From G020348185 sp964525045 (GTDB taxonomy: Bacteria; Nitrospirota; Nitrospiria; Nitrospirales; UBA8639): DNA of 64,000 bases. Below, piece after piece: positions 1 through 8,402 of this stretch (positions are counted from its first letter, which is position 1; each line of letters starts with the position of its first letter). The DNA lies in assembly GCA_964525045.1 (NCBI GenBank), contig CAZGFD010000020.1, positions 5,697 to 69,696 on the forward strand. Reading direction: 5' to 3'. A program made the translations under genes and the position numbers. Under the pieces are notes generated by a model, which was given only the letters and a program-made list of their open reading frames with translations, did not search any database and was not told where the DNA came from.

Positions 1-570
1 GGATACGTCTTGACCTATATCTTCGAGACCGACCATCCGGGCGTGATCCTGTTCGTGTTGGGGGTCATGCTTGTCGGCGCAAGCTGGATCGCGCTCCGCC
101 CGTTAAAAAAGAAACAGCCTCATCTGTATGGGAAAGCTCTAGGCGCCATCATGGTCGGAGGCACTCTCACCCTCGCGGGGGTGACTCAAGTGGTGCTCGG
201 GGTTCAACCCTGGTTTCTGCCTCGCTATGTGGTCCCACTTGCCGGAATGATCTTTGCCAGTTCCATGAATACCGTCAGCTTGGCGGCCGAACGGTTCGAG
301 GCGGAACGCGAGAGGGCCCGTCCTTACATCGATGCAAGAAATATTGCCTTACAGTCGTCATTGATTCCTATCACCAATTCATTATTTGCCGTCGGATTGG
401 TGTCCTTGCCTGGAATGATGACAGGGCAGATTCTCTCAGGGGTGTCCCCACTCGTTGCCGCCAAATATCAGATTGTGATTATGTGTTCGGTATTCGGGGC
501 CTCCGGCCTGTCCGCCTCGTTGTATCTCCTTTGGGCAGGGGGTAAGAGAGAGAAACCCATTCAACGTTAA
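1..570 (+). CDS. fetB: FetB-type iron export permease, 5' end missing
   Basis: Membrane permease of the FetAB/YbbM (UPF0014) family, which with an ABC ATPase exports iron. The frame is open to the left edge, so part of a protein usually near 260 residues lies outside; a TTG at 10 is only an internal in-frame codon. Visible are several hydrophobic segments and the family's conserved stretches SMNTVSLAAERFEAE, SSLIPITNSL and GMMTGQILSG. The partner ATPase FetA would be expected upstream, outside the window. It ends one base before the convergent CCA-enzyme gene. Family call is firm; iron as substrate is family knowledge. Confidence 0.85.
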   Translation, partial: GYVLTYIFETDHPGVILFVLGVMLVGASWIALRPLKKKQPHLYGKALGAIMVGGTLTLAGVTQVVLGVQPWFLPRYVVPLAGMIFASSMNTVSLAAERFEAERERARPYIDARNIALQSSLIPITNSLFAVGLVSLPGMMTGQILSGVSPLVAAKYQIVIMCSVFGASGLSASLYLLWAGGKREKPIQR

Positions 571-571
571 A

Positions 572-1969
572 CTATTTGCGAAACCCTTCTTTGAGAACCC
601 ATTCTTTTGCGGCCGGCAGTGTATCAAACCTCCCATCAAGTTGAGCTTCAAATGCTAATTTGAGAATTTTTCCCATTTGAGGTCCTGGGCGAAACCCCAT
701 GTCCAGCAAATGGCGGCCAAGGAGAACAGGTTGAGGGGCGGCACTTTCGACGTTCAACTCTTTGGCCATCAGTTCCATGTGTTTCATTTTCTCGGGGAGC
801 CCCTTCGGAAGAGGTGGCCGGCCATTGTTGTCGGCTTCAACAAGGCGACACAACATTTCAATGGTTTCCCCTGAGGTTGAAAGCCTTAAGGAGAGTCGTC
901 TGACATGGCGGGGTGAGCCGACGAAGTCGATATGGGTCAGATGGTGGAGACATAACCCTAAGACCCGTTCCACAATTTTCGATGGAGTCCCTATCCGTTC
1001 AAGAAATTGAAGGTAAATGTCTTTAGTCTTGGGATGCCCTCCGGAACTCACCCTGTCAGGTGTTACCTTGGTAGTGGTGGGTTTGCCAAGATCATGACAC
1101 AAGGCCGCTAAGACCAACGTCCCGCGGTCCTCCATCGAGAGGCTATCACGTCCTGCGATCCGGGCCGCTTCATCTGTAACCAGCAAGGTATGGTTCCATA
1201 CATCACCTTCTGGATGCCAACGTGGTTCTTGAGGACAGCCCTCAAGGGCCGCGAGTTCCGGGTACCCCTGAATCCATTGGGTTTCCTTTAACCACACGAG
1301 CCCGAGAGAGGGGTGGGTTGATTGCGCGGCCCACTTGTACCATTCCGCCCAAATCCTCTCGATAGGAAGCGTTTCATATTCTTTAAACAGACTGTGTGCG
1401 ACATTGACCGTCTCGGTGTCCGGGGTTAAATCAAATCGTCCCACCAATTGGAGACCACGAAGGACTCGAAGGGGATCTTCCCCAAACTTCAATGAGGTAT
1501 GGCGAAGGATTCGTTGTTCCAGATCCTGGAGGCCCCCAAAGGGATCCCATAATTCCTGGGTCAGAAGATCTATGGCCATCGCGTTGATCGTAAAATCGCG
1601 CCGAGAAGCGGCTTCTTCCGGACTCATATGCGCATCAGAGAACACTTCAAAGCCACGATGGCCTTCTCCCCTTTTGGACTCCCGGCGGGGCAACGACACG
1701 TCAATGGGCAATCCTTGTATTTTGATAACCCCGAACGCTTCTCCCACCAGACTTATAGAGAACCACCGGGACAGAATTTCCACAAGCCTTGGAGGTTGAA
1801 TGCCATAGACCTCCATATCAAAATCCCTGGGGAAGGAGCCCAAGAGAGTATCCCGGACACAGCCGCCAACTAACAGGGCTTTGCCGCCCTCGTTTACCAC
1901 CACCTTGGAAATGGTAACCAAAGCTTCCCGAATGGCGTTATCCTGTATCTCCACAGATACGTGTCCCAT
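572..1969 (-). CDS. cca: CCA-adding enzyme / tRNA nucleotidyltransferase with HD domain
   Basis: Class II nucleotidyltransferase that adds or repairs the 3'-CCA of tRNAs. The head domain carries LLVGGCVRDTLLG and the metal-binding RDFDMEVYG near residues 32-57, then the RRDFTINAMA signature. A C-terminal HD-type phosphohydrolase domain shows HNHTLLVTDEA and ALCHDLGKPTTTK, the layout of multifunctional bacterial Cca and of HD-containing poly(A) polymerase-like proteins. At 465 residues it is full length. Both tRNA genes in this window already encode CCA, so here the enzyme probably repairs rather than builds the end. It starts at an ATG and is convergent with fetB. Poly(A) polymerase activity cannot be excluded from sequence. 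Confidence 0.87.
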   Translation of the reverse strand: MGHVSVEIQDNAIREALVTISKVVVNEGGKALLVGGCVRDTLLGSFPRDFDMEVYGIQPPRLVEILSRWFSISLVGEAFGVIKIQGLPIDVSLPRRESKRGEGHRGFEVFSDAHMSPEEAASRRDFTINAMAIDLLTQELWDPFGGLQDLEQRILRHTSLKFGEDPLRVLRGLQLVGRFDLTPDTETVNVAHSLFKEYETLPIERIWAEWYKWAAQSTHPSLGLVWLKETQWIQGYPELAALEGCPQEPRWHPEGDVWNHTLLVTDEAARIAGRDSLSMEDRGTLVLAALCHDLGKPTTTKVTPDRVSSGGHPKTKDIYLQFLERIGTPSKIVERVLGLCLHHLTHIDFVGSPRHVRRLSLRLSTSGETIEMLCRLVEADNNGRPPLPKGLPEKMKHMELMAKELNVESAAPQPVLLGRHLLDMGFRPGPQMGKILKLAFEAQLDGRFDTLPAAKEWVLKEGFRK

Positions 1970-2297
1970 GACACCCTTCTCTCAGTTTTGAATGCGGTTT
2001 CGTTCTCATTACTCTTTTATCACAACCTCGTTCTTACATTAAGAAGAAGAGGCCACAGGGGTCTCATTGTATCAGGATATTCCATCTGTTCAGACTTTTT
2101 TTGTGAAATCACGCCAAAATCCAAAAGGCAACTTCTTTCTGTCAAGTGAGAGGGTCATTCCTTAAACTTCCAATAAATAAGAGACCGTAAAAATATTCCC
2201 GACCCCTTATTTATAAGTGTAGGTCCCTTCAGGTGAAGATTGGTGTGGCCGGTTTTCGGTTTTCGAGGATTTCTTATCGAAACGGTGACGCCATATC
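1970..2297. other. Intergenic gap of 328 bases
   Basis: Lies between the cca start and the SYLF gene stop. It should hold the cca promoter on the minus strand. I see no convincing coding frame, RNA gene or strong hairpin. Confidence 0.5.
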
Positions 2298-2987
2298 TTA
2301 TTTCAACAAATTCTTTGCGGTGTTCCGAAGAGAGGCGGAATCAGGGTTGGTGGCCCGCCCCCGGACCAATATATCGATGGGGCGAACAGGCATACCATAG
2401 TAATTCAGATTGGCCTGGTCTTCGACGGCCACCCCTTGACCATCAATGGAAATCCCCCCATACACCCCTTTGGATTTGGCAAACGCGACGAAATCTCCAT
2501 TTAGTCCACCCCCCCGTGCCCCCGATCCGGTACGGCCCATCGCCATACTCGCGTCGCCGCCTATCCGAAAATCGTTGGTATAAAAGGATTCCACCCCCCG
2601 TTGTGTTCGTACCACCACGACAATTTCAGACCTATCGACACCAATTTGTAATCCAACGCTGGCCGACCCCATGGTATAAAAAGCCGGGGGAGACCAATTC
2701 CCGTCCAGTTGTTTCACAATTAAGACGCCGCTCCCTCCGGCTCCTCCCAAAATGAAGGCCCCTCTCAGCAATGAGGGAACGATAAAAATGGCTTTGGCAT
2801 CTTTTGCGTGGTCTCGAAGCCAGGCATTGGCCTCATGTAAGTTCTTCAGGGTCATGTCGGCCTTATCGACTAGTTCTTGTTCCTGACCGGCCCAGGCTGG
2901 ATTCCCAAGAAACAAAAAACAGAATACAAGGATTCCCAGGTGACTACCTTGGATCACCGGCTTTTGGTTGCCGACGACATTTGACAT
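2298..2987 (-). CDS. SYLF/YSC84-domain lipid-binding protein
   Basis: Protein of the YSC84/SYLF (DUF500) family, which binds membrane lipids; bacterial members are usually exported. A hydrophobic stretch near residues 17-33 (LGILVFCFLFLGNPAWAG) ends in an AWA cleavage-like site. The SYLF domain fills the rest: AKAIFIVPSLLRGAFILGG, GGSGVLI, then PAFYTMGSASVGLQIG and the glycine-rich GDASMAMGRTGSGARGGG. Length (229) is normal for secreted single-domain members. It stands alone, with the tRNA-fMet gene upstream on the same strand separated by a terminator. Role in this organism is unknown. Confidence 0.85.
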   Translation of the reverse strand: MSNVVGNQKPVIQGSHLGILVFCFLFLGNPAWAGQEQELVDKADMTLKNLHEANAWLRDHAKDAKAIFIVPSLLRGAFILGGAGGSGVLIVKQLDGNWSPPAFYTMGSASVGLQIGVDRSEIVVVVRTQRGVESFYTNDFRIGGDASMAMGRTGSGARGGGLNGDFVAFAKSKGVYGGISIDGQGVAVEDQANLNYYGMPVRPIDILVRGRATNPDSASLRNTAKNLLK

Positions 2988-3090
2988 AAAATTCGCCCTT
3001 TCTTCTCTTGATTGACGGTCAAGTTACTAGGTATTTCAGGCTCTTGTCTGATTTCTTTCATTGATTCAGCTTACCATCTTTGACCAGGGC

Positions 3091-3130
3091 TAAAAAATAA
3101 AAAAGGGTTAGGAAATTTCTTTCCTAACCC
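3091..3130 (-). terminator. Intrinsic terminator after tRNA-fMet
   Basis: An 11-bp perfect stem (3105-3115 pairing with 3120-3130, 4-nt loop) is followed on the minus strand by a T-rich tract (3091-3104 reads as A-rich on the plus strand). It begins 12 bases after the tRNA 3' end, the expected place for a Rho-independent stop. Confidence 0.85.
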
Positions 3131-3141
3131 CTTAATTTTCT

Positions 3142-3564
3142 TGGTTGCGGGGGAGGGATTTGAACCCTCGACCTTTGGGTTATGCATACCACTACAGCTT
3201 ACGCTGCCTGAATGAACCAGTTTGTGGTCTGGACTTTCTCTTCACCCTCGGACCGGCTCAACCGCCGTTAGGGTGCCTGCCGTCAAGTCTCTACACCTTC
3301 TCTAACAACGGATCAGCTGCTAGAGCTTGGCTCGGGATTACCGTGCCACCGGCTTCCCCGAATTTGACAGGAGATCGCACAGAAGTTTCTTTCTGTACAG
3401 CCCCAAGTAGGATTAACTCCCAAGAGCCACCTGCGTCAGCGAAAACCTTTGCCTGTGACACTTGTCAGTTTCAAGAAGTTGGATGTTCCCCGAAACTGAA
3501 ACCTAATGGCTTGGCGTTACCTACGGAATGAGCCCAACGAGCTACCAGACTGCTCCACCCCGCG
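3142..3564 (-). tRNA. Initiator tRNA-fMet(CAU) interrupted by a group I intron
   Basis: Joining 3564-3531 to 3184-3142 gives a perfect 77-nt initiator tRNA. The acceptor stem has the C1-A72 mismatch that marks initiator tRNAs; the D arm is GAGC/GCTC; the anticodon stem has three consecutive G-C pairs below a CTCATAA loop; the T arm is GAGGG-TTCAAAT-CCCTC; and ACCA is encoded. The two halves are separated by 346 nt. The exact junction is ambiguous over a repeated CAT. I place it between U33 and C34, because only that choice gives the 5' exon ending in U and the intron ending in G expected of group I introns. Confidence 0.95.
3185..3530 (-). ncRNA. Group I intron (IC3-like) in tRNA-fMet
   Basis: Self-splicing intron of 346 nt without an open frame for a homing enzyme. 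On the minus strand the conserved core elements come in order: P at 3370-3351 (contains CAAATTCGGGGAAGCC), Q at 3342-3323 (GGTAATCCCGAGCCAAGC), R at 3294-3278 (GTAGAGACTTGACGGCA) and S at 3236-3217 (AAGTCCAGACCACAAACTGG). These closely resemble the bacterial tRNA introns of the IC3 subgroup such as that of Azoarcus tRNA-Ile. I did not resolve a convincing P1 pairing with the 5' exon, so the splice junctions are inferred. Tandem purine/pyrimidine arms between the 5' end and element P form extra peripheral stems. Confidence 0.93.
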
Positions 3565-3569
3565 GACTG

Positions 3570-3599
3570 ATAGTAGTCGAGGGACGTTCACTTCGTCAA
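3570..3599 (-). promoter_or_regulatory. Sigma70-type promoter of tRNA-fMet
   Basis: On the minus strand TTGACG (3599-3594), an 18-bp spacer and TACTAT (3575-3570) end five bases before the mature tRNA start. The same TTGACG -35 box precedes the tRNA-Arg gene in this window. Confidence 0.7.
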
Positions 3600-3659
3600 C
3601 GTTATCATTATTTTTTCTCACTTTTGATTGATTTTTCTTCTGTGGTATGTTGACGGATT

Positions 3660-4298
3660 ATGGTTGTCGCCGCAGTTTTTGGCACCTTTCTCTTTCTGGT
3701 CTTGATTTTCGGGGATTGGTATCAATTCACAAGCTTGCAGAGTTGGGCAAGCCGATATGGGTTTGGCATTGCCCGACGACAAGACCGCTTGGCTACGATT
3801 CCTTCGAAGAGCCTATCCCGACAATTCGACTCCCAGGGGGTTCTTCAACTCCCCCATGGTGTAGCAAGGTTATTTCAGGACCAGGCCTTGATCGTGATCC
3901 GCCCCTATTATCAACTTTTTTCAATGCGCTTTCGAACGGCCTGGCCCATGAAAGGAACCATTGAGGTCAAGCAGGAAGGTCAGGAACTTCTCCTGGGGTT
4001 GGTCAAACGCATGCCATGGACCTCGGCCTTGATTACGATGCTGTGGCTGGCACTTGTAGTCGTCGGGACCTTAGTGTTTGTCGTCATGTTTGGTCTGGAT
4101 GGAGGATTCCAATCAATGGGGGGTGTTTTCTTAGGTCTTGGAATCTTCGCGTTGGGCGTGCTGGTCCTGGCCTTTGGATTGGTGTTGCTTTCTTTAGCCT
4201 ATCGGCTTGAGGACCATCGGTTGATGCAGGTGTATCAGGAACTACAGGAGGCACTGAGCCCTGCTGGTAGGCAGGAGAGGGAAGGAGGAAAAACTTGA
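3660..4298 (+). CDS. Hypothetical membrane protein with three hydrophobic segments
   Basis: Not recognised. The 212-residue protein has an N-terminal hydrophobic segment (VVAAVFGTFLFLVLIFG) and two more near residues 122-148 and 155-185, with a soluble middle part of about 90 residues rich in basic and aromatic residues. The C-terminus is charged. The start ATG at 3660 lacks a strong ribosome-binding site; another frame starts at 3647 but lacks the membrane pattern. It stands alone, convergent with the DUF4340 gene 15 bases downstream. Such proteins are often lineage-restricted; no function can be given. Confidence 0.6.
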   Translation: MVVAAVFGTFLFLVLIFGDWYQFTSLQSWASRYGFGIARRQDRLATIPSKSLSRQFDSQGVLQLPHGVARLFQDQALIVIRPYYQLFSMRFRTAWPMKGTIEVKQEGQELLLGLVKRMPWTSALITMLWLALVVVGTLVFVVMFGLDGGFQSMGGVFLGLGIFALGVLVLAFGLVLLSLAYRLEDHRLMQVYQELQEALSPAGRQEREGGKT

Positions 4299-4313
4299 GG
4301 ATAGAACCCCGAG

Positions 4314-5513
4314 TTAGGACTCTTTGGTAAGGAGATCTTCTTTCTTCTTTGAAAAGTTGTCGACCTTGAACTTTGGCAATTCGAAAATCCAGCCTTCAAT
4401 TTTTTTATTCAAGGCTGTGACTTCTTCCTTAACCTCTTCGGCGGGTTTCATTTTGGGTTTAGCAGGTTGTGATGTCTCCTGATTTTTAGCTTCCCCGGTC
4501 TTGGCAATTTTCTCCTCAGTCGATGAATCAGTTTTTGAAGCTCCGGCTTTCTGGCCTTGGGTCGGGTCCTCTTTGTCCACCTGGCTCTCGGGATCCTCTA
4601 GTTTGTAGACGAGGGATGGATCAAACCCCGCGGCAACCTTGCCATAGACCTTCTCCCCATCTTCGAATGCCTGGAGGGTTACCTGGAGCCCATCGAACGT
4701 TTCTAGCACTACTTTGACGCCGGTTTCCCCTTCTAACTCCATCGCCCCCTCTTTTAAAACATCATCCAACGTGAGAGTGGACAGCGAGTTGACGACGTTG
4801 TTCACGTTAAACTGGGATTGAACTTTATATCCCTTCGGCATGTCGGCTACTTGAAAATCGAGGGCATCCGGTGACGGTTTCTCAACGGTTAAGGATTCTC
4901 CACCGGGATGCGTGACTCGTACACGGTGGACACGCGACCCTGCCAGGGCAAGAATATCTTGATCCAACCATTCTGTGACGGTTCTTTCCAATGGAAGTTT
5001 CCCTGTCACGAGCCAGGTTTGAGAATCATCAGGCTTCCGAACATAAATCTCGCTGAGGCTGGGATTCTCTTTGGCTGGACGTTGGTCGCCAATCAACAGT
5101 TTGGCGGCTTCCTCATTTTGATTGGTTTGAATGGTGACCAACGTCGCCCTGGAACCTTCCTTTGTCTGATCTTGAAGGCCGAGCTTTCCATAGAGATCGG
5201 GATTATTGGTTTTCGGTTCACGAAATCGCAATTCGGAAATTCCCACCAGCGCGCTTTTGACCTTGTCCCAGGCAGCAGGGTAATGATTTTTTTCCTTGAC
5301 TCCCCATCGGTTTTCCCGGCGAACAAGGGTGACGGTCTCACCCCTTGATTCGATGGTCAATTCCGTGACATCGTTGATCTTGGCCATTAACTCAGGAAAA
5401 ACAAGACCACGCCCTTGGGACAGAGGTTTTGTTGTTTCCTGGTTCAGGAACACCGCCACCCCAATGACGATAATCGTCATGCTGGCCAAAATACCAAAAG
5501 GTTTTGCCCTCAT
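4314..5513 (-). CDS. DUF4340-domain membrane-anchored protein
   Basis: DUF4340 proteins are the usual partners of Gld-type ABC transporters and of unknown mechanism. After a single N-terminal membrane anchor (ILASMTIIVIGVAVFL) comes a periplasmic part with LTIESRGETVTLVRRENRWGV and YGKLGLQD, typical of the family; beta-rich repeats follow. The C-terminal ~90 residues are lysine/glutamate-rich low complexity (KPKMKPAEEVKEEVTALNKK). I chose the ATG at 5513, preceded by GAGGAG, over the ATG six codons upstream at 5531. It is the last gene of a four-gene leftward operon with the GldG, permease and ATPase genes, 91 bases after GldG. Confidence 0.8.
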   Translation of the reverse strand: MRAKPFGILASMTIIVIGVAVFLNQETTKPLSQGRGLVFPELMAKINDVTELTIESRGETVTLVRRENRWGVKEKNHYPAAWDKVKSALVGISELRFREPKTNNPDLYGKLGLQDQTKEGSRATLVTIQTNQNEEAAKLLIGDQRPAKENPSLSEIYVRKPDDSQTWLVTGKLPLERTVTEWLDQDILALAGSRVHRVRVTHPGGESLTVEKPSPDALDFQVADMPKGYKVQSQFNVNNVVNSLSTLTLDDVLKEGAMELEGETGVKVVLETFDGLQVTLQAFEDGEKVYGKVAAGFDPSLVYKLEDPESQVDKEDPTQGQKAGASKTDSSTEEKIAKTGEAKNQETSQPAKPKMKPAEEVKEEVTALNKKIEGWIFELPKFKVDNFSKKKEDLLTKES

Positions 5514-5604
5514 CGTCTCCTCTTTGAACATGGCATAGTTCGTCTCACCATCTCTTCCCTCAACGGTTCACCTTCTTCATGGCTGCCTACAAAGTCCTCC
5601 ACCC

Positions 5605-7530
5605 CTATTCACTCTTTCTCAGTCGCCTGCGGTTTCGAGAGCTACTGATCCACACTCCCCCCACCGCGATGAGCAGAGGCACCAAGCCGATGTTGAGAAA
5701 CTTCACCCATCCCTCCAAGCGCTCAATATTTTTCACCAATTCCCGCTGGACCCCTCGAAGATCTTTCCGAACCTGGACCAGCTCCTGTCGGAACTTGGCA
5801 ATCTCCTGCTGCTGGGCGCTACTCAAAATGAGTGCGCTTCCTTCCGGCTTTTGGCTCTGCAACTGGTCAATTTTTTGCTCAGCCGCTTTTTTGCGATCCT
5901 GAAGCGCTTGCTCCCTCCGGCGGAACTGTTGTTCGGCTTCCTGCTGAAGGGCATGAACCAGGGTAAAGGGACGAGAAAATCCCGCCTGGCCCCTCACACT
6001 GATCAAGTCATTACTGCCGGTGAGATTATCAAGAGCATTCGTGACGAGATTGCCATTGTCCGCCGTCGGAATCCCAATTCGCTGTCCGAAGAAACTTTGG
6101 ACCTGCACCCAAAATCGATCTTGTAACAAATCCGTATCGGCAACGACGATCACATTAATCGGTTCCTTCGATTCTGTCAGGTGCTCCTTGAGAGGATCGG
6201 GCTCATCAGGTGTTTCCTCTTTTGCCTCGGCATCAGTTTTCTCTTTTTTAGGCCTTCCTTCAGGAAAGGCTGTTTTGACGGTGCCGGTGATCCGGGCGGC
6301 CATGGTTAACTGTTCACCCCCTGGCTGATAATCTTTCAACATGCTCAGGGGATCGGGCATAAAAGCCAAACGGGAGGCTTCCATTTGCATGGCCTCTTCT
6401 CCCGACTCTATGAGAGGAGTGAATTCAGTTCCGGCCTCGTCTTTCTTTACCAGAATTCCGGCCGATGCCAGGAGGACATTGGAAATTTGGGCGGTCACGA
6501 TATCCTCACCGTTGAGGTAGTCCTTTGTCAGGCCAATCCACACAGGATAATCAACGACCCGCGGCCGAGACTGGTGTTGAATTTGAACTTTCTTCGCCAA
6601 AGGTAAATCACTCACGACCTTTCCCTTGACTAATTCAACTCCCCAGGCCTGAAAAAGCTTTCCGAGATCAGAATTCTTCGGCCCCGTTCCACCGAAGGGA
6701 TTATTTGGCGTTGCCACGCCACGGTCCGCTTCTGAGTGAGGGTCCACAAACACCAGGACCCGGCCTCCTCCTAAAACAAACTGATCGATCGCGTACAACG
6801 TGGCATTACCGAGATTTTTGGGATGAACGATCATCAGGACATTGATGTCTTCCGGGATCTCCTTTGCGTTTCTATCAACCGTTTTAACCTCTAACAACTG
6901 CTCGATATGATCGAGGATAATCCAAGGGGACCCTCCCTGTTGCGGCATCATGGGATTGGCCGGACCTCCCTCGAGGGGCAGAGTACTGAGGAGCCCGACG
7001 ATCTGTTTTTGGGGATGCGCCAATTTGTAAACCAACTTCGTGAGGTCATACTCCAGAAACTCTTCTCGATCTGGCTGGAAAAAGGGGAGGATTTCCAGGT
7101 CATCGGTTGAGCTGGTCCCGGCTAAACCGAAGTAAAACTGGGTGCTACCCCCATCCAACGGAACCCCCTGAAGCCCAAAGGCCACCGCACGGTCTTCCTC
7201 TTCGGAAAACGGCTCCGGATCGATCACTTGTAAAATAATGGTTCCATCGGCGACTTGTTCAAATTCTTTCAACATTTCTTCGACCCGGGTCGCATACCCT
7301 TTAATCCCCGGAAGACCGGTCGCCAATTTTTTCGAAATATAGAGTCGGAGGGTCACCGGTTCTTCCAATCCTGAGAGAATGTTCCTTGTTCCCTCAGAAA
7401 GGGTATACAGGCTGTTGACAGTCAGATCGAAACGTGCGGAACTGAGTGCCACGTTGCTGATCATATTCGCCGCTCCAAACAGCGCCGCTGCAAGCAACAA
7501 ACCCGTCCCGGTAAGAAGTGTTTTGTTCAT
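5605..7530 (-). CDS. GldG-like ABC transporter auxiliary protein
   Basis: Auxiliary component of ABC transporters first described in gliding motility (GldG/ABC_transp_aux). It has an N-terminal membrane anchor (residues 7-30), then a large periplasmic region starting DLTVNSLYTLSEGTRNILSGL, a beta-alpha domain with VLMIVHPKNLGN and GGRVLVFVDPHSEAD, a charged linker near 420-445, a predicted coiled coil of about 60 residues (540-605) and a C-terminal membrane helix (FLNIGLVPLLIAVGGVW). At 641 residues it is full length. It follows the permease gene by 27 bases. No other gliding genes are visible, and homologues occur in many non-gliding bacteria, so the transport role is likely but the substrate unknown. 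Confidence 0.85.
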   Translation of the reverse strand: MNKTLLTGTGLLLAAALFGAANMISNVALSSARFDLTVNSLYTLSEGTRNILSGLEEPVTLRLYISKKLATGLPGIKGYATRVEEMLKEFEQVADGTIILQVIDPEPFSEEEDRAVAFGLQGVPLDGGSTQFYFGLAGTSSTDDLEILPFFQPDREEFLEYDLTKLVYKLAHPQKQIVGLLSTLPLEGGPANPMMPQQGGSPWIILDHIEQLLEVKTVDRNAKEIPEDINVLMIVHPKNLGNATLYAIDQFVLGGGRVLVFVDPHSEADRGVATPNNPFGGTGPKNSDLGKLFQAWGVELVKGKVVSDLPLAKKVQIQHQSRPRVVDYPVWIGLTKDYLNGEDIVTAQISNVLLASAGILVKKDEAGTEFTPLIESGEEAMQMEASRLAFMPDPLSMLKDYQPGGEQLTMAARITGTVKTAFPEGRPKKEKTDAEAKEETPDEPDPLKEHLTESKEPINVIVVADTDLLQDRFWVQVQSFFGQRIGIPTADNGNLVTNALDNLTGSNDLISVRGQAGFSRPFTLVHALQQEAEQQFRRREQALQDRKKAAEQKIDQLQSQKPEGSALILSSAQQQEIAKFRQELVQVRKDLRGVQRELVKNIERLEGWVKFLNIGLVPLLIAVGGVWISSSRNRRRLRKSE

Positions 7531-7557
7531 GTCTTGTCCCCTACTTGATCTATCCTG

Positions 7558-8292
7558 CTATTCGGCTTTCTTCATATCGATGATGGTGGCCGTCGCAAAA
7601 AGCCAAAAGGTAATAAGGCTGAGGAAAAAGAAAATATCTCTCAAATCCAGCACACCCTTGCTAATGGATTGGAAATGGGTCAAAAAGCTAAAGGAACTGA
7701 TCGCGTCCAGGAGGAATTGAGGAGACCACCCGCTAAAAAATTCCAGGACAAGGGGAAAGCCGCTGAGGACAAACCCAAGACACACCACCACACTGATGAT
7801 AAAGGCAATCACCTGATTCTTTGTAAGCGCGGACATGCAAGACCCAATGGCCAAAAATCCCCCAGCCATGAGCAGGCTCCCCACATAGCTCGCCACAATG
7901 ACCCCGTTGTCGGGTTGACCCAACACATTCACGGTAATCCACATAGGAAAGGTTAAGGAGAGGGCAATTCCCGTGAAGCACCATGCGGCTAAAAATTTCC
8001 CTAACACCGCCTCCCACATCGTCACCGGCAGGGTGAGCAGCAGCTCAATCGTTCCCCCTTTTCGTTCCTCAGCCCACAACCGCATCGCTAATGCCGGGAT
8101 TAACACCAAATAGAGCCAAGGATGAAAATCAAAAAATGGAATGAGATCGGCCTGCCCACGAGCAAAGAAGTTTCCCAAATAAAAGGTGAAAGCCCCACTC
8201 AGCATCAAAAAAATTACGATGAACACAGCGGCAATCGGCGTGGAAAAATATCCAGCCAACTCGCGCCTAAAAATCACCCCTATTCGTCCCAC
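7558..8292 (-). CDS. ABC-2-type permease, GldF-like
   Basis: Membrane permease of an ABC-2-type transporter. Six hydrophobic segments span its 244 residues: IAAVFIVIFLMLSGAFTFYL, PWLYLVLIPALAMRLWAEE, the region around residues 95-125, GSLLMAGGFLAIGSCMSAL, FIISVVVCLGFVLSGFPLVL and the C-terminal IFFFLSLITFWLFATATII. The motif RLWAEERKGGTIELLLTLPV after the second segment is characteristic of GldF/NosY-like permeases. It lies between the ATPase and GldG genes in one operon. Confidence 0.87.
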   Translation of the reverse strand: MGRIGVIFRRELAGYFSTPIAAVFIVIFLMLSGAFTFYLGNFFARGQADLIPFFDFHPWLYLVLIPALAMRLWAEERKGGTIELLLTLPVTMWEAVLGKFLAAWCFTGIALSLTFPMWITVNVLGQPDNGVIVASYVGSLLMAGGFLAIGSCMSALTKNQVIAFIISVVVCLGFVLSGFPLVLEFFSGWSPQFLLDAISSFSFLTHFQSISKGVLDLRDIFFFLSLITFWLFATATIIDMKKAE

Positions 8293-8402
8293 GATTCAAT
8301 CCTTTCTTGAGCCTTCAATGTCGAGTTTCTAGGGATCCTGAACCAATTTTGAAAGGTGGGGGGGTAACTTGAGGTATGGAAATTCCCGCCCACCCTGTCC
8401 TT

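Noticed and set aside
1335..1799. 154-residue plus-strand frame
   Set aside because: Fully inside cca on the other strand; an antisense shadow of a clear gene.
3145..3531. 128-residue frame on the plus strand across the intron
   Set aside because: It lies antisense to the tRNA/intron, has no homology or ribosome-binding site, and does not resemble a homing endonuclease.
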